The notes: a model not told the origin generated them from the letters alone. Counted from the stretch's first letter, positions 49,388 to 62,045 are shown. The stretch is 64,000 bases of DNA from Hydractinia symbiolongicarpus (GCF_029227915.1 NC_079885.1:20657001-20721000), one strand, 5' to 3'. Program-made: numbers and translations.

Positions 49388-49393
49388 AATAAA
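49388..49393 (+). promoter_or_regulatory. Polyadenylation signal AATAAA for the septin gene
   Basis: First AATAAA downstream of the septin stop (282 bp), followed within 30 bp by T/G-rich sequence. Confidence 0.5.
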
Positions 49394-50349
49394 TGATTTT
49401 GTTTGAAGTTCAGTTAAAGTTCTCCTTCTGAGTATGCTCTACAGTCTATGTTGTTACGTTGTGCATAAATACAGCGAAATAGTTTTGAGTAGGTTTTTTT
49501 AGTACGAAAAAAAACATTTTTTTTTTTCGAAATCTTAGTATTTTATTGTTCATATTTTGTTGCTTATCCTATTTAATTTTTTTTCTTCTATTTTTTTCTT
49601 ATTATTTTCGGTGCTTTTCTGAACATACCAGACAGTAGCGTTCTCGCATCATTATCCAGGTCTTGTTTTCGACCCCTTTTTTTCCTACTGATCTAATACC
49701 TAACAATTGACAGAGAAAAATTTGCATGCCATTTTATATTTGTCTTAATTTTTTTTATAGATACCTATAATAATTTCTTATTTGTCGGTGACTATAAAGA
49801 GTAACTTGAGTACCAGGACTTGTTAACTAAATGGTTACTGAGTGGATGGTGTGGTACGAAGGTTGTGATAAATTTCACTAAAAAAGAAGTAAATGTAGAT
49901 AATATGAGACCTGTCATTTGTATTTAACTTTTCTCATGAAATTTGTTTCAAATTCACACCCGGCTTTTGTTCTTGTTGTTACATTGTTACACTGATGCAA
50001 CCAATTTAAAGAAAATGCTATTAAGCGAGGTTTGTACGGGTGAACACACACAACGCGTGTGAAGAACCCCAGGGGTCTTTTGCGTAGGGGAGTTGTAAAA
50101 AATAACAACAACAATCAGGTTGAAATGGTAGAGCTATTTCTTAAAAAACTTAATTCTAACTAGTTTTTCAATCTTTGTTACGCACTGTTTTCGGAAAAAC
50201 AACTTTAACATTCGAGACTTATCCTAGGTGCAAATTGCAGAAGAATTCCTCTTAGCACACCAGGTAACATTTCAAGAATCACAGGATCATAATTGGAGAG
50301 TGAGAACGCAAATTTATAAGTCGTTCTTCGTTACAAGTGACAAAAAAGG

Positions 50350-50401
50350 CATTCTCGTCCTGAAATAAGTTTTCTCTCAAATAGTTCTGGGGACGAGAAT
50401 G
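50350..50401. mobile_element. 52-bp inverted-repeat remnant with CTCGTCC termini
   Basis: CATTCTCGTCCTGAA and its inverted partner TTCTGGGGACGAGAATG. Confidence 0.6.
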
Positions 50402-50455
50402 TGTCTACTGAGCAATTCCGTCCTCAGGCTGTCTATTACTGAGACCTGCACTTCC

Positions 50456-50561
50456 CAACCTCATTCCAGCACATGTCGTCTCTTTCTATAACCGGGACGG
50501 CGAGACAAACATTGCCGTCCTGATGTCAGAAAAAATACAAGATGCCCTGGGGACGAGGTTG
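50456..50561. mobile_element. 106-bp MITE with RecQ-element-type ends and 9-bp target duplication
   Basis: Ends CAACCTCATTCC and, inverted, CAACCTCGTCCCCAGGGC. Flanked on both sides by TGCACTTCC (50447-50455 and 50562-50570). The terminal motif resembles the 17475-20933 element. Confidence 0.8.
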
Positions 50562-51288
50562 TGCACTTCCGTCACATTAGGAGACAACTGGTCCTGTGGC
50601 CGAGATTGATAACTACGCAATAAAAATGTTCTACAACGTTGAACAAAAAATTAAGACAAACGGTGAATGCTCTGCAGCCGACAATCTGCAAAGTCGCTAG
50701 TTTGACACGCAATCCAGGCAGATGTTTAAATTTTGCTAGTCGCATTTTCTTACACACAACGGCGCATGCCCTTAAATTTGCAAGTGGCTATGCTGACGCG
50801 AGCAATAATTAGCACATTTCAAGAATTTGGACTCAACCAAAAAGTCTAAGATTTTGAGACCACTTTAAACATTGAGAATTTAAATAAGTGAATCTAATAT
50901 TGGCTTCTGGCTCAACATAATCTTGACCAAGATTCTAGAGTCCAAAAAAAAGATTCAATGTTACATATCCACTCATTCAAATTCTCTTACAATTTCTTAC
51001 CTTTTTTTTCTCCCGATAATGAAAAAATACGTTATAAACAGTAAATATACTCCTAAATATTCTTAAAAAATTAGTTGCAAAATGGTGGAAACCGTGGTAT
51101 TTTTTTTTTTGGGAAAATTGAAGAAAATAGAGGTTCATACAAAGAATGCTTTTCTTAAGCCGCTTTTACACGATCAAATTTTATATAGTATATGATCGTA
51201 GAAATGTGATCCTGTAACATACGTTATATGATAAAATTTTCTATGATCTTAATGTATATTTTAAATTTTTAAAAATAGAACACGCAGA

Positions 51289-51389
51289 TATACCGGTTAC
51301 AAAATCTCCAGAGGGAGGGACAATTATTTAGTAAGAATTAACGGAGGTAAATGTCCTCAGTGGCAATTAGCTAGAAGGATGCCTACTAG
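51289..51389 (+). other. Exon-like segment, possible alternative septin 3' exon
   Basis: Acceptor-like AAAATAG before it and donor-like ACTAG|GTAAAT after it; open for 33 codons. Read in phase 2, which matches the donor of septin exon 47094-47254, it gives TRRYTGYKISRGRDNYLV and then RINGGKCPQWQLARRMPT. If the donor is ignored it ends in TAA at once. The polypyrimidine tract is weak and no family was recognised. Confidence 0.25.
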
Positions 51390-51438
51390 GTAAATGTTTT
51401 TAAATCCTTGATTTTTTACATTTACTGTTGCGTTTATT

Positions 51439-51507
51439 CAACCTCATTCCCAGGGCTTGTTAGGCTTTTTAAATATAAAAAGCCTAACAAGCCCTGGTAA
51501 CGAGGTT
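51439..51507. mobile_element. 69-bp near-palindromic MITE
   Basis: The left arm CATTCCCAGGGCTTGTTAGG is mirrored by CCTAACAAGCCCTGGTAACG around a central AAATAT. A minimal member of the CCCAG-terminal family. Confidence 0.8.
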
Positions 51508-52578
51508 CATTTTCCATCGTGATGGTGATCTTGCATCAACAACAACAAACTTCGTATAGTAATTATTATTATTATTATTATTTTTGATATATACATTATA
51601 GCTAGTTATATTATATCTTTGTAATCTTAAAAACATCTTTCTATAAATTTGTTTTAAAAACTTGATTATCTACATAAAAAAATTTCTTAGATCAGAGTAA
51701 TCATCATAAAAATTTAAAAGAACGAACAACAAAATCATCAAACAAAAAACAACACCTATTAAAACAATTAACGGCGTTCGGTTACCGTGACTTTTTTTAT
51801 CCAATACTCCACAAGACTCGCGCTACAAGTCGTAAACCCGAGGTTGAAACCTAACAGTCAAATATTTTACTGCCTGTAGCGGGAATCTAACTGCTTTTCC
51901 GACATATGTAGCGACTTCGAACGATGTATTGAAGCGAGCAACAGAGAAGTAAGGTTTTAGTAGCAATTCTATCACTTCAACACCTTTTTTTGCGAACTTA
52001 CGAATTCTCTTTTTGGAATGGTCCAACAATGCCGATAAAAGTTAACATTTGCCTCTAATTTTGAAATAATAAGGCATCTTCTTTACTTAATCTGAAAGAG
52101 GCGCACAAGTAAAATTTGCTCCCCCACAAAAAAATTATTTCCTAAAATAAAAAACAAATTTAAAAATTTAATATAAACTAAAAACCAAAAACAAAAATAT
52201 AAAAACACATAGCAAGAATAACAGCAAGATTTTTTTTGAAAACAACAACAAATAAAAACAGCTTTTGACGCGTTGCGCCATCTACCATCTTTCTTTAAAC
52301 CTTGCGTATTTTGTGTTTAGGGAATGTTAAGAACACTACAACCTATTCTACACGGCGGCAGCTTTCCTTTGATTTAAGTAATATTTTTTACATCGCAGAA
52401 AATTTGAAAAATGGAAACGAGAGGGCAGAATGTGGTCGCAGTAAAAAATGGCTACTTTCCATTGCAAACATTTCCTTCTCCTAAAGTAGTCTGCTGGAAC
52501 CGCAAACTATACAAATCTTAAGCTCCGTCTAAAAATCGCCATAAATACTTGATCTCATGTAACAGACTCACAAAAATT

Positions 52579-54604
52579 TCAACTTTTAGGGTGGCGGTGA
52601 TGTATGCCATACGGGTGTAAATGGTACACAAAATATTCCATAACATACATTTTGTTTGGCGTAATGTAATGAAATGCAATCGTGTGGTCCGAACAGCACT
52701 CCGGTCCTGATTGTAAAGGCCATTTATTATATTTATGTAACCAATTATCTTTTGGTATAGCACCCGGTAAAATATGATAGTCCGGTGCAAATGGATGAAA
52801 TGTTTCACGTCCGAGTGCATCCCTGGTGTCGCCCGGATGTATTCCTACAGCTGCTAAACACACACCAACTTCTGCATCTTCAGCAAATGATTTTAACTTA
52901 CACTTGCTTGGATCCTTTATAATACGATTAAAGCTTTTCAAAGTCGCTTTACTAAACACATAACCTGCTCCGCCACTATTGTAACCTCCGAAAGGTACAA
53001 AATGGCGGCCAAAGTAGTGCGGTTGGGAAGAATTATATTTGGAGACGAAGTATCTTAAATTTTCCAGAATGATGAACGAATCGTCGTCCGCTTTGATAAA
53101 CCAATCTGCGTCGTTCATGTGATGTTTGTAGATGTAACTCCACGCAGCTCGTGTTTTTAACCATAAATTCTCACGACCTGGTACAAAATGAAGTTATTGA
53201 TGAGTGACAAAACATGATATTTAGAGAAGCATGCTCACTATGATAAGAGTAAAACACAATCCAAAAGTTAAGCATTATACTTCATTACAACTAAAAGCTT
53301 GAAACGCCACGCTGACAACAGGCCTCACTAGCAACAAAAGAGCGACACGGGTGGTAACCAGGATGATCACAGGTAAAAAATTTTTTTACAATTTTCGGTA
53401 ATTTCTGTAGAATTTAGGAAGTTTAGAAGCAAACGCTAAAGAACGCATAAAAACCATTTTGTATCTCATGAGATTTTGACAAAATGTAAGAAAAAAATAA
53501 ACTGCTACTAATAATCAAACCTCACATACAGTTTTTTATTTTCAAAAAATGATAAAAAAATTTTGCATGAATATTTTAGGCTGTTTGAGGAGGGTCCCTA
53601 TTTTCGTAGGTGATTTAGATTTTAGGTGTGACCACGCCTGCTAATATGCTTTCTGTTCGATAATGAAACAATTAAATGCTTGTAAAAAAAAACACAACAC
53701 AGGTTACTTTCACATATACCTAATGACAGACTATAATATGGACGTGGGACGTAATTTGTTTTTCCTTTAGTTTAAAATTTCATCTTTAAACGTATATCAA
53801 ACAAATAATCGTGCTGCCATAGCAAACGAGAACAGAAACTGACTGGAAGGTATTTGAATTTGAATTTAAGCATTTTTATAGTGCCTAGTCAAGTCATATA
53901 TTAGCACGCAATGAAACACAAGATTACAGATCTACGACAAAACCCACAGTTGAACTTGGAGTAGAGAAATCATGCGCATTTTGAGACAGGTTCCATTTCT
54001 TAAAAAAATATCAATTTTTCTGCATAAAGGTAGGTTTTTAAAAAAAACATTCTTGGCAATTATGCAGAATAAACGTTGTCGATACTCATGCATCTTTTAA
54101 AAAATGAAAAAAATTCCTGTTTCTGGAAACGAAGTTGTTACCTTCTGGTACATCCAATCCAACTGCTGGGAAATCTTTATCTTCCACTGAACTGATGAAC
54201 ACGAGTACGTTACATCTTTTACCCCACGTGTCTTTCACAGCTTGACCTTTTGTCCTCAAACTTTTAGGTTGCGTCATAACCCAACATAAAACTCGAATTT
54301 CATTGGCTAACTGTTTCGCTATTTTATCACCGCCCTTACGATGCAAGCTATCCAAATCATTAAAAATGATCGGTTTATGCGGGGCTTTGTTGGAAATTTG
54401 CGGTAAGTTTTCATGATGATCAGAAAGATCTTCAGACTTAAATTCAATATTATGTTCTGTTATCAATGGATTATTTGGTGCATTGGTTACACCGTAACAA
54501 GATCTATAAGCTACAATAAATTCAGTGTATATTATCGTAAACAAAATACCGACTGAACAACCAAGCAAAAACGATAAATAGAACTCTCGACGCTGTTGGG
54601 TCAT
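52579..54604 (-). CDS. C1GALT1: C1GALT1-like glycoprotein beta-1,3-galactosyltransferase, copy 1
   Basis: Two minus exons, 54604-54142 and 53177-52579, are joined at phase 1 through VPEG|RENLW, giving 353 aa (human C1GALT1 is 363). The family makes core 1 O-glycans (T antigen) in the Golgi by adding galactose to GalNAc-Ser/Thr. The N-terminus is a type II signal anchor (FYLSFLLGCSVGILFTIIY). The catalytic domain starts at VLCWVMTQP and has VKDTWGKRCN, FPAVGLDVPEG, DADWFIKADDDSF (the DDD metal site), GGYNSGGAGYVFSK, GRETFHPF and CCSDHTIAFHYI. All key blocks are present and no frame break is seen. It lies tandem to a second copy. Confidence 0.9.
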
Positions 54605-55693
54605 GTTTCGTCATCTACTTTGCTATTTTCTCTTGTGTAATCTAAAAGACATAATCTGAAATTTTATGTATACTTTTTTGAACAGTAAAAGAGAAAATAA
54701 CAATCCAACAGTTTTAAATATAATTAACTTCAACAACTCTCTAAAGAAATTGAAATTATTTCCTCGCAGTAATTTCATTCTCCCGCTCTGAGTGTCACGT
54801 GGTACAACGTTTGGGTTGAGGGAAAACACGGACGTTTCATGGTCAAACTCTCACAAAAAAAGCTTTGATTAAAAAAGAACAACAAGTATCTGAATTAAAG
54901 TAAAGCTGAACTAGCAAAAACTCATCTAAAACTACACAATATGTCAGGTTTGAAGTTAGAAAAGAAAGATTGTGTGAAAAATTCAACCCCTATTTATAAA
55001 AAGGTGACCGGTGAACAGCTTGTTTTTCCTCAATCATATTGGCTACCCTGAAAAATACAGACCTGTAATTGGTTTAAAAGTATCACGTGACTTTTGCCAA
55101 CTGGGAGAATTTAGAGTTTTTAAAACAGCATAGGGCATCCCAGATTTTTAAACTGTAATATTTTAAAGAAAGAAATACAGAACAACACCACTAAAAATAA
55201 AACGTTGAAATAAAAAAATAAAAAAAAAAAAATTGAAAAAGAATAACTTCATTAAGTGAGCAATAATTTATTCTTCACATGAAATAAATTTGAAGTCAAT
55301 TAAACCATTTCTTGAAAATACTTTCAATAAAAATTTAAAATCTTGAGAAATACACACACACTCCAACAACTACAGGAAAATGTGAATTTAATTTAACAAT
55401 TCCATTTATAACATTAAAGTGCAAATCCTTTTCGCTTCACTTAAATGTGTTATAAACTTAAAAATATTTATTGTAACAAAAAGACTAACTAACACAAGAA
55501 TGTAAAATCCACAAAAGTTTTAAAATAAATAAGAAAAACAATGACTTCAACAGCTGCTCTTGAATAAGAAAATAGATTCAATTCTTTGTTCATATGTGAT
55601 ATTCTTTCAGTGTCAAAATAATTCAAAGGTTTGTAAATGCGGAATCGTTTTAAAAGTTTTTAATTTTAAATTTTTTATGGCTAGCCTTATAAA

Positions 55694-55880
55694 TATCGAA
55701 GAATATACTCTGTCTATTATTTCCAGGAGGGGTCATGGGTTAGATGGGGAGTCCTTGAGTAGCTAATGCTCATTTTAAGCTACGCAGACTCAATTAGGAT
55801 CTGCACTCTACCAGACAGCTCCCTACAACATCCAATAACGCACACAGTGTGGCTTGGGTTAACACAGGGGCAGGGAAAAT
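55694..55880 (-). mobile_element. SINE copy, body only, inverted
   Basis: Reverse complement of the 42200-42390 part of the tRNA-derived SINE (shared GGACTCCCCATCTAA, GACCCCTCCTGG, AATAGACAGAGTATATTC). The tRNA head is diverged or missing. Confidence 0.7.
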
Positions 55881-56000
55881 ACCTGGTCGTTTAAAAAATT
55901 AGGTTAAATAAACTTTACGCACTTGTTATTGTGGAAAATCAAGAAACAACCAGAAACACTTTTTCTTGGATTTTTTTTTAATGATCGAAAATGCTAATAC

Positions 56001-56209
56001 ACGTTTTTTTTATAAGAACTTAGTTTATAAGAACACAAGCTTCAGAGGTCCAACATTTAGAACATGTTAAGGACATTTAAGGCTTTATGAATAACAACAT
56101 GAAATACTGAAATGCTCCTTTAAACTTAAATGATAAATATTAGGAAAATTAAGAACAATTTTAGAACAATTTTAGTCTTTATTCAAGATGAGTGTTCTTA
56201 TAAAAACGT
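56001..56209. mobile_element. Small MITE with ACGTTTTTATAAGAAC termini, copy 2
   Basis: Left ACGTTTTTTTTATAAGAAC, right GTTCTTATAAAAACGT. Further TATAAGAAC words lie inside the left end and also occur at 44765-44775. Confidence 0.65.
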
Positions 56210-56632
56210 GGACCCTTAAGGGTTTGAAGGCCCTAATACTTTCCTATAAAAAAAGTGCAAAACATAAATAAAATAGTTAAATAACAAAAAATAGCAAAAA
56301 AATATATAATGAATATAATTAAAAAACAAATTACACCGAGCAACAGTAGGCATAACTAGGCATAATTAAATAATTGTGATAAAAAAATAAACACAGAATA
56401 CGAAAGTATATAATGATAAATTTGTCAATTTAAGTAAATAATGAATATATTATATACACAAACTATATATACAAAGTAGAAAATAACTTTAAATAAAAAT
56501 ACAAATTTAAATAAAAAAAAATATATATAAAAAAAAAATATTTAAAGTAACCAAGAAATTACAAAGTATAATTTCCTAAAGTGTTTGCCTAAACTATTCT
56601 ATAGAATAGTTGCAAATGTTGCAAAAGGTTAT

Positions 56633-58867
56633 TTAATCATGAACATGATGGATCCCGTAGGCGTGTAAGTGGTACACGAAATATTCCACAGCATACATTC
56701 TATTCGGTGTTATGTAATGAAAAGCAATAGAATGATCCGAACAGCAATCTGGTCCTGTTATTACCTCCCACTTACTCCAACGATGTATCCAGTTGTCTTT
56801 TGGTATTACTCCAGGGATCAAGTGATGCTCCGGTGGAAACGGATGAAATGTTTCTCGACCTAACTCATCTCTAGTATCATCCGGGTGGACTCCAACCGCG
56901 GCTAGACACTTCCCGACTTCCATGTCTTCAGCCTGCGACACTAACACGCACTTAGACGGGTCTTTCATTATACGCACAAATCTCCGCAATGTTTCTTTGC
57001 TGTAAACATAGCCAGCACCTCCACTATTATAACCACCAAAAGGTGTGAAGTGACGACCAAAATAGTAAGGCTTACTTGAGTTATATGAGGATAAAAAGAA
57101 TCTTAAGTTCTCCAGGATGATAAATGAGTCATCGTCTGCTTTAAGAAACCAATCTGCATCATTGTAGTATTTATCATACACATATTTCCATGCCGCTTTT
57201 GTCTTGAGCCACAAATTCTTACGTCCTAAGTAAAGATTACAATGCTATTGTTTGCAATAACATCAATGTGCCTAACATTTTTTTAATATTGATAGAAGTT
57301 GTTACAAGCTGGTTCTTCAGTAACTCTTGTATAAAAAGGACCCATGTACTGGCGTGTTTGTGTCTAAAGACTTTTTAAACCTTGGTTTTCAGGTTTGCAG
57401 TTAAAAATAGAAATTGGAAAGCAATATATCCCCTTAAACAATAGAATGTTAGTAAAAATGATGACCTTAATACAAATATGCCACATTTACTGTTCAAAGG
57501 ACTTTGAAAGGAAACTTTACACATAGGACAATGATTTTTCCTCTTTTTAAGCGCTATTAAGCGATACATTCTATAAGTAATAATTTTTCTTTATATACGA
57601 AGACATTTCTAAAAAGAAATTCAATGAAAACTCGAAATCTTGAGAAATACATACACACACTCTAATAGCTATAGATGAAAATGCGAATTTGATTTAACAA
57701 TGTGACACCAAAGTGGACAGTTTTTCAAATAACTTTTTTCTGTTTTTTTTAAAATATATTGACAAGAATCTTAATGTGGAAAAACTACATTTTCAGAGCA
57801 ATCTTTCTCTCCCCTCTCACTAGCTGTGCAAGTTAACCGTCATTGTTAGAAACTTATTGTGTAATGCTGTTTTGTTGTATTGTATAAAGAAATACTTTTT
57901 TTTATCGAATCATAACTGTAACATTTTACAGCTGTATTACAGAATGTCCACAGGGTTGCAAACACCTGGGTTTATTGCCAAAGAATTGGAGGCTGTCAAG
58001 AAGTGGTTTGAAATTATTTGCTCTTTTAGCTACAATTATAAACGGATATTATCAAAGGGTTAAACAACTTTTCCCTCACTTGACATGCCAAGACATACCT
58101 TTGACATTGTTTACCATCGAGATATCATGGCTTTGCGTTGTCATTCCATGTATGCAGTTATTATGCACTATTTCGTGTTTCTGTGGAGGTGTGTGAGTGT
58201 ATTATACACTCATACACCTCCACACACCTTTTCTTTAGTGGCTTGTATCATGACTAGTAGCCCGTGGAAAGTGCAGAAGAATATATAGTCCTCAAGCATG
58301 CTTAATTTGACATTTTAAAATTACATGAAAAGTTTAATTTCTTTCCTGCTTCAAAAATAGATTTAATTTAAATTACAAAAAGCTCTTACTTAATTTTTTC
58401 TCTTGAAATTATTATCTGAGAAATGAATTTTACAAACTTTCTACAACACGCAAAGAAATAATACCTTCTGGGACATTTAGTCCAACTGCTGGAAACTTCT
58501 TGTCTGCTTCTGAGCTAAAAAACACAAGAATATTGCATCTTCTACCCCAGGTATCTTTCACTGCTCGTGCCTTAGTATATAGTGTTTTTGGTTGTGTCAT
58601 GACCCAACACAAAACACGAACACTTTTTGATAATTCTCTAGCAACAACGTCGCCATTTTTATGGTGTAAAGAATCCATATCATTGAATATTATCGGCTCA
58701 TGTGGTTTATCATTTGGAATTAGAGGAAGAGAAGTTGAATCCTCATCATGTTGATTGTACAAAACTACGTGTTGGGAAATAGACACCAGTTCTTTAAACA
58801 AAACAGTCAACAACACACCAAAGGAAATACCCAGTATAAATGAAAGACGAATTTCGCGATAAATCAT
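56633..58867 (-). CDS. C1GALT1: C1GALT1-like glycoprotein beta-1,3-galactosyltransferase, copy 2
   Basis: Two minus exons, 58867-58465 and 57225-56633, are joined at phase 1 at VPEG|RKNLW, exactly as in copy 1, giving 331 aa. The ATG at 58867 is chosen because the longer frame opens with GTG. The type II anchor is LSFILGISFGVLLTVLF, with a shorter stem than copy 1. Catalytic blocks are VLCWVMTQP, VKDTWGRRCN, DADWFLKADDDSF, GGYNSGGAGYVYSK, GRETFHPF and CCSDHSIAFHYI, ending HAYGIHHVHD. Shared orientation, intron and blocks show a tandem gene duplication. It is presumably active in Golgi O-glycosylation; acceptor specificity cannot be told from sequence. Confidence 0.9.
57226..58464. other. Intron of galactosyltransferase copy 2
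   Basis: 1,239 bp, no exon seen. At 58250-58265 a CTAGTAGCCCGTGGAAA stretch resembles a decayed Helitron 3' end on the minus strand. ORFs at 57857-58288 have no signature. Confidence 0.6.
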
Positions 58868-59582
58868 GCTGAAATTTCGTAGCACAATTAAATTTTCAAT
58901 CTAAAAATAAGTATAATAATTTACCATTTCTTGCTAACCAGTGTGAAAATCTACTTCATTGCAGACAAACACTAACAATAGCAATACATTTTCATGACAT
59001 AAGATTCTGTGTATATTGTAATTTTTACTGCCACCTCTGATGTAGAGGTTAAATTCAAGAATGGTGGCGATTTTAGAGGTTTCTTGTTGATGTTGTAAAC
59101 CTGTGTTCTTAATACTGTGGCTTTAAAATTATAGGATGCAAAATTATATTTTGCTTTTCCTTTGAAATAAACAAAAAAAGTATATCTTATTTGCTAACTT
59201 TATGGATGTTACTGCACAACATCAATGCAGTTGGACTGACATCAATACAATAAATATGTGAAGCCATTGCATTTTACTTTTGAGGTCAAATAACTACAGA
59301 CCATATGGGCCCATAATGGAACCAATTTCCTAAAGCTGGGTTGATCCACTTGGCTTGAAACTGACAGGTTAATGATGTTATTAAAAAACCCATATATCTT
59401 TAACTGTTTGTCAAAAGCACATGATCCTTCTTGAATAGTGTTTCAAGTTCTACATAAAAGAGGCAATGGGTAAACTAATTTCTTAATTTTTGTTCTTTGT
59501 ATATATGGCCATGGGCTAGGGAACTAGCGCAAAGAAGATATTTTCATGAAATGTTTTCTTTGGGCAACAATTTATTTTACTA
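58868..59582. other. Upstream of galactosyltransferase copy 2
   Basis: Probable promoter and leader region; no gene or repeat recognised. Confidence 0.4.
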
Positions 59583-60308
59583 CTAGTCGATAAAGCCCGT
59601 GGAAAAATCCACCGAGGCAGGATAAATATGAAAAAGAAGCGTCATTTGAATTTTGATGAAGTCAGCAACCCATCCACAAAAAAAAGAACCTTGTTTTCAC
59701 GTTGCCTCTATTGTGTAGAGCTGAAACTGCTGATCAGTAAAATTTATATGATCATGTGCTATTGACGAAAGGTTAAGAAGATATAAAGGTTTAAAAATTT
59801 TGCTGAGGTCAGCAATGATGGCTCGTGAAAACACAAAAAATATTTTTTAGAAATTTATATACCTGTTACATTCCGTATAGATCTTGAAACACTGATCAAG
59901 AAAATGTATAGGATCATGTACTTTTGACAAACGGTTGCAGAGATATTAGGGTTTAAAGGTTTTGTGATGACGTCATCAACCTGTTGATTCCGAAACGGAT
60001 TCGGGGACCTAGGGTTGGGAAACTTACCCAAATTGGTCCCAGGTGGTCCCTAGTTACCCACGCGATGGAAAATCATTGACGTCACCACCTCATTTCCAAG
60101 TTATTTGGCCTCAAAGTTTTAGGTGCACTGCATGGCTACATTAATTTAATATGTAGGACATTGACATTAAAGTAGTGTTATTGACATCGCGCTGTAACGT
60201 CAGAAAATTTAACATATTAGACATGCATTTTTCAGCTAGATCAAAGGAAAATGAAGACATCCACTTTGTCTGTCACAGAGACACGGAACTGGCGTATTAT
60301 TGTAGAGA
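59583..60308 (-). mobile_element. Complete non-autonomous Helitron, 726 bp
   Basis: On the minus strand it starts TCTCTACAATAATACG (from 60308) and ends with the hairpin GTGGATTTTTCCAC, ten bases, then CTAG (59583-59586). The flanking bases are A before the 5' TC and T after CTAG, the Helitron A|T target. The interior contains two diverged copies of a roughly 160-bp module (words TTTGTCAAAAGTACATGATC and TGACGTCA-like). No Rep/helicase ORF. Confidence 0.85.
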
Positions 60309-61294
60309 TTTTTTGTTCCTGTGAAGTCATTGCATAGATAATTTGGAAATGTGTAGAAATAACTGGCCTCAACTAGGATTATGTAGGGTAAACAGCTACA
60401 GTTAACATTTGAAATAATAGGCTTTTATATGCTGCTGCATTAGCCTAGCTATTTTATCAGCTAAAGGTGCTCATTATTTACAAGAATAATATTGCTTTTT
60501 ATCAAAAAATATTTTCTAAATATTATTACTCACTTAAGACACTACAAATGGAGACTAGGATGCCAACTCAATAAAGAATATTGTGAGTTATCCATTTAGT
60601 CAAATTTTCTTAGTTTTCATGAAAAAAGAGCAAAGTAAGACTGCCTAGCTTCAAATCCCAAGTGCAGCACTATTTTGTATGGAAGGTAATCCAAATTTGA
60701 TCTTCAAGCAATGGCAAAAATTGATGAAATCGTTTAGCTATTTTATTTGAGCTTTAGGACTTGAAAATGATAGACAAATAATGGCTGTTCTTCTCCCTCT
60801 CGTAGGGGAAGATTCACTGTGTAAACTTTACCCAATTAAGGGATTACATATAATAAGGCACTAACTGTTTAGATCTCACATATATGTGCCATATTAATGA
60901 TCTTCATCTTGCCCAAAACTGTGGATGCTGTGAAATTATAGAAGATTACATGCACTACATACATCATCTAGATTATTATGGAAAAAGTTTCTTACTGGGC
61001 CAAACCTTAAGTTGACTAAGTTGATACAAAAAGGGAACTTAAGGAATGTGCTGCTCATCAAATGAAAATATCGAAAACAACAATAAAAAGACATGACAAC
61101 ATACATAAACCAGCTAAGTCAATAAAATTTTGTCAGAAAAGGTCACTAAGGCATATAGGTAATCATCATCATCAAAATAACAACTGTTCGAACATCTTCT
61201 TTGCATCCCTGAAAAATAAATATTGAGTTTTTAAAATCAACCTATAAATTCCATTTTGTAAAGTGCTATGGCAGCCCTTGAAATAATTTTTGGA
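60309..61294. other. Intergenic, nothing recognised
   Basis: AT-rich, no ORF of note and no match to other parts of the window. Confidence 0.5.
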
Positions 61295-62045
61295 GACTCC
61301 TCAGACAAAACGTCCGGATAGATTTCTGTCTTGGTCGGACACTTTTAGATCTCAGAAATTATTGAATAGTCCTGGCCCTTTTAATCCACGAGCAAGCCTA
61401 TTCATAGCCAAACTGACCATCCTAGCTAATTTACCAACTCCTGACTTAGTTGAAAGAACTATGTAGACATAAATGTCTTTTGTCTGGCCCCTTTGTCGTT
61501 GGTAACAAAGCCTTACCAAGAAATCCAGCCATGCGGTTCTTTACTAATGCGGAGGACGACAGAGCACGGATGAAGCAAGTCTGCAAATATGCACTTACAG
61601 GCGTGATGGACATTTTATCACAGATTTAAATGTAGAAAATTTCTTTATTTGACAAAATAAATTGGAAACCATAGCAGGTCTGAATTTAATGTATTTGTTT
61701 ATTTATGCCTGTAGAAACGAAACCTACATGCGGCATAATTTTTTTTCTTAAAAAAATTTTGTTAAAGTGCAGCTGAACTTTCTGAATGAATATTGAAGTT
61801 TTATTTAAGCTACGTGGATAAAGATTTTTTTTAATTCAAAAAACAAAGCATATTTTTGCGTTTGTGATGACCTGAAAAATAAACAAAAAAAATAAAAAGA
61901 CAGTATAGTCATGCATACTATTTCAGACATGTAGAAAAGAAAGTTAAGATTGAGAGAGTCGCTATACCAGATTTAAATCATCCCCCACTCCTCTACCGCA
62001 AAATGAATGCCCAAAAAAATAACCTTGGAGCCGTATCGCATGGGT
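61295..62045 (+). repeat. Second copy of the 40222-41478 TIR family, ends missing
   Basis: Shares TTGGTCGGACACTTTTAGAT, CAAGCCTATTCATAGCCAA, GCACTTACAGGC and TTGGAAACCATAGCAGGTC in the same order, without recognisable terminal repeats and without the Helitron-related segment. Confidence 0.75.

Larger units (their letters stand above)
49107..52578. other. Septin 3' UTR and intergenic region
   Basis: Probable septin 3' UTR to about 49400, then three small CCCAG-type MITEs (50350-50401, 50456-50561, 51439-51507) and one exon-like segment (51289-51389). No gene was recognised otherwise. Confidence 0.5.
54605..56632. other. Spacer between the two galactosyltransferase genes
   Basis: AT-rich. It holds the promoter side of copy 1, an inverted SINE body (55694-55880) and a TATAAGAA-type MITE (56001-56209). 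The minus ORF 54623-54829 is in leader sequence and has no signature. Confidence 0.6.
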
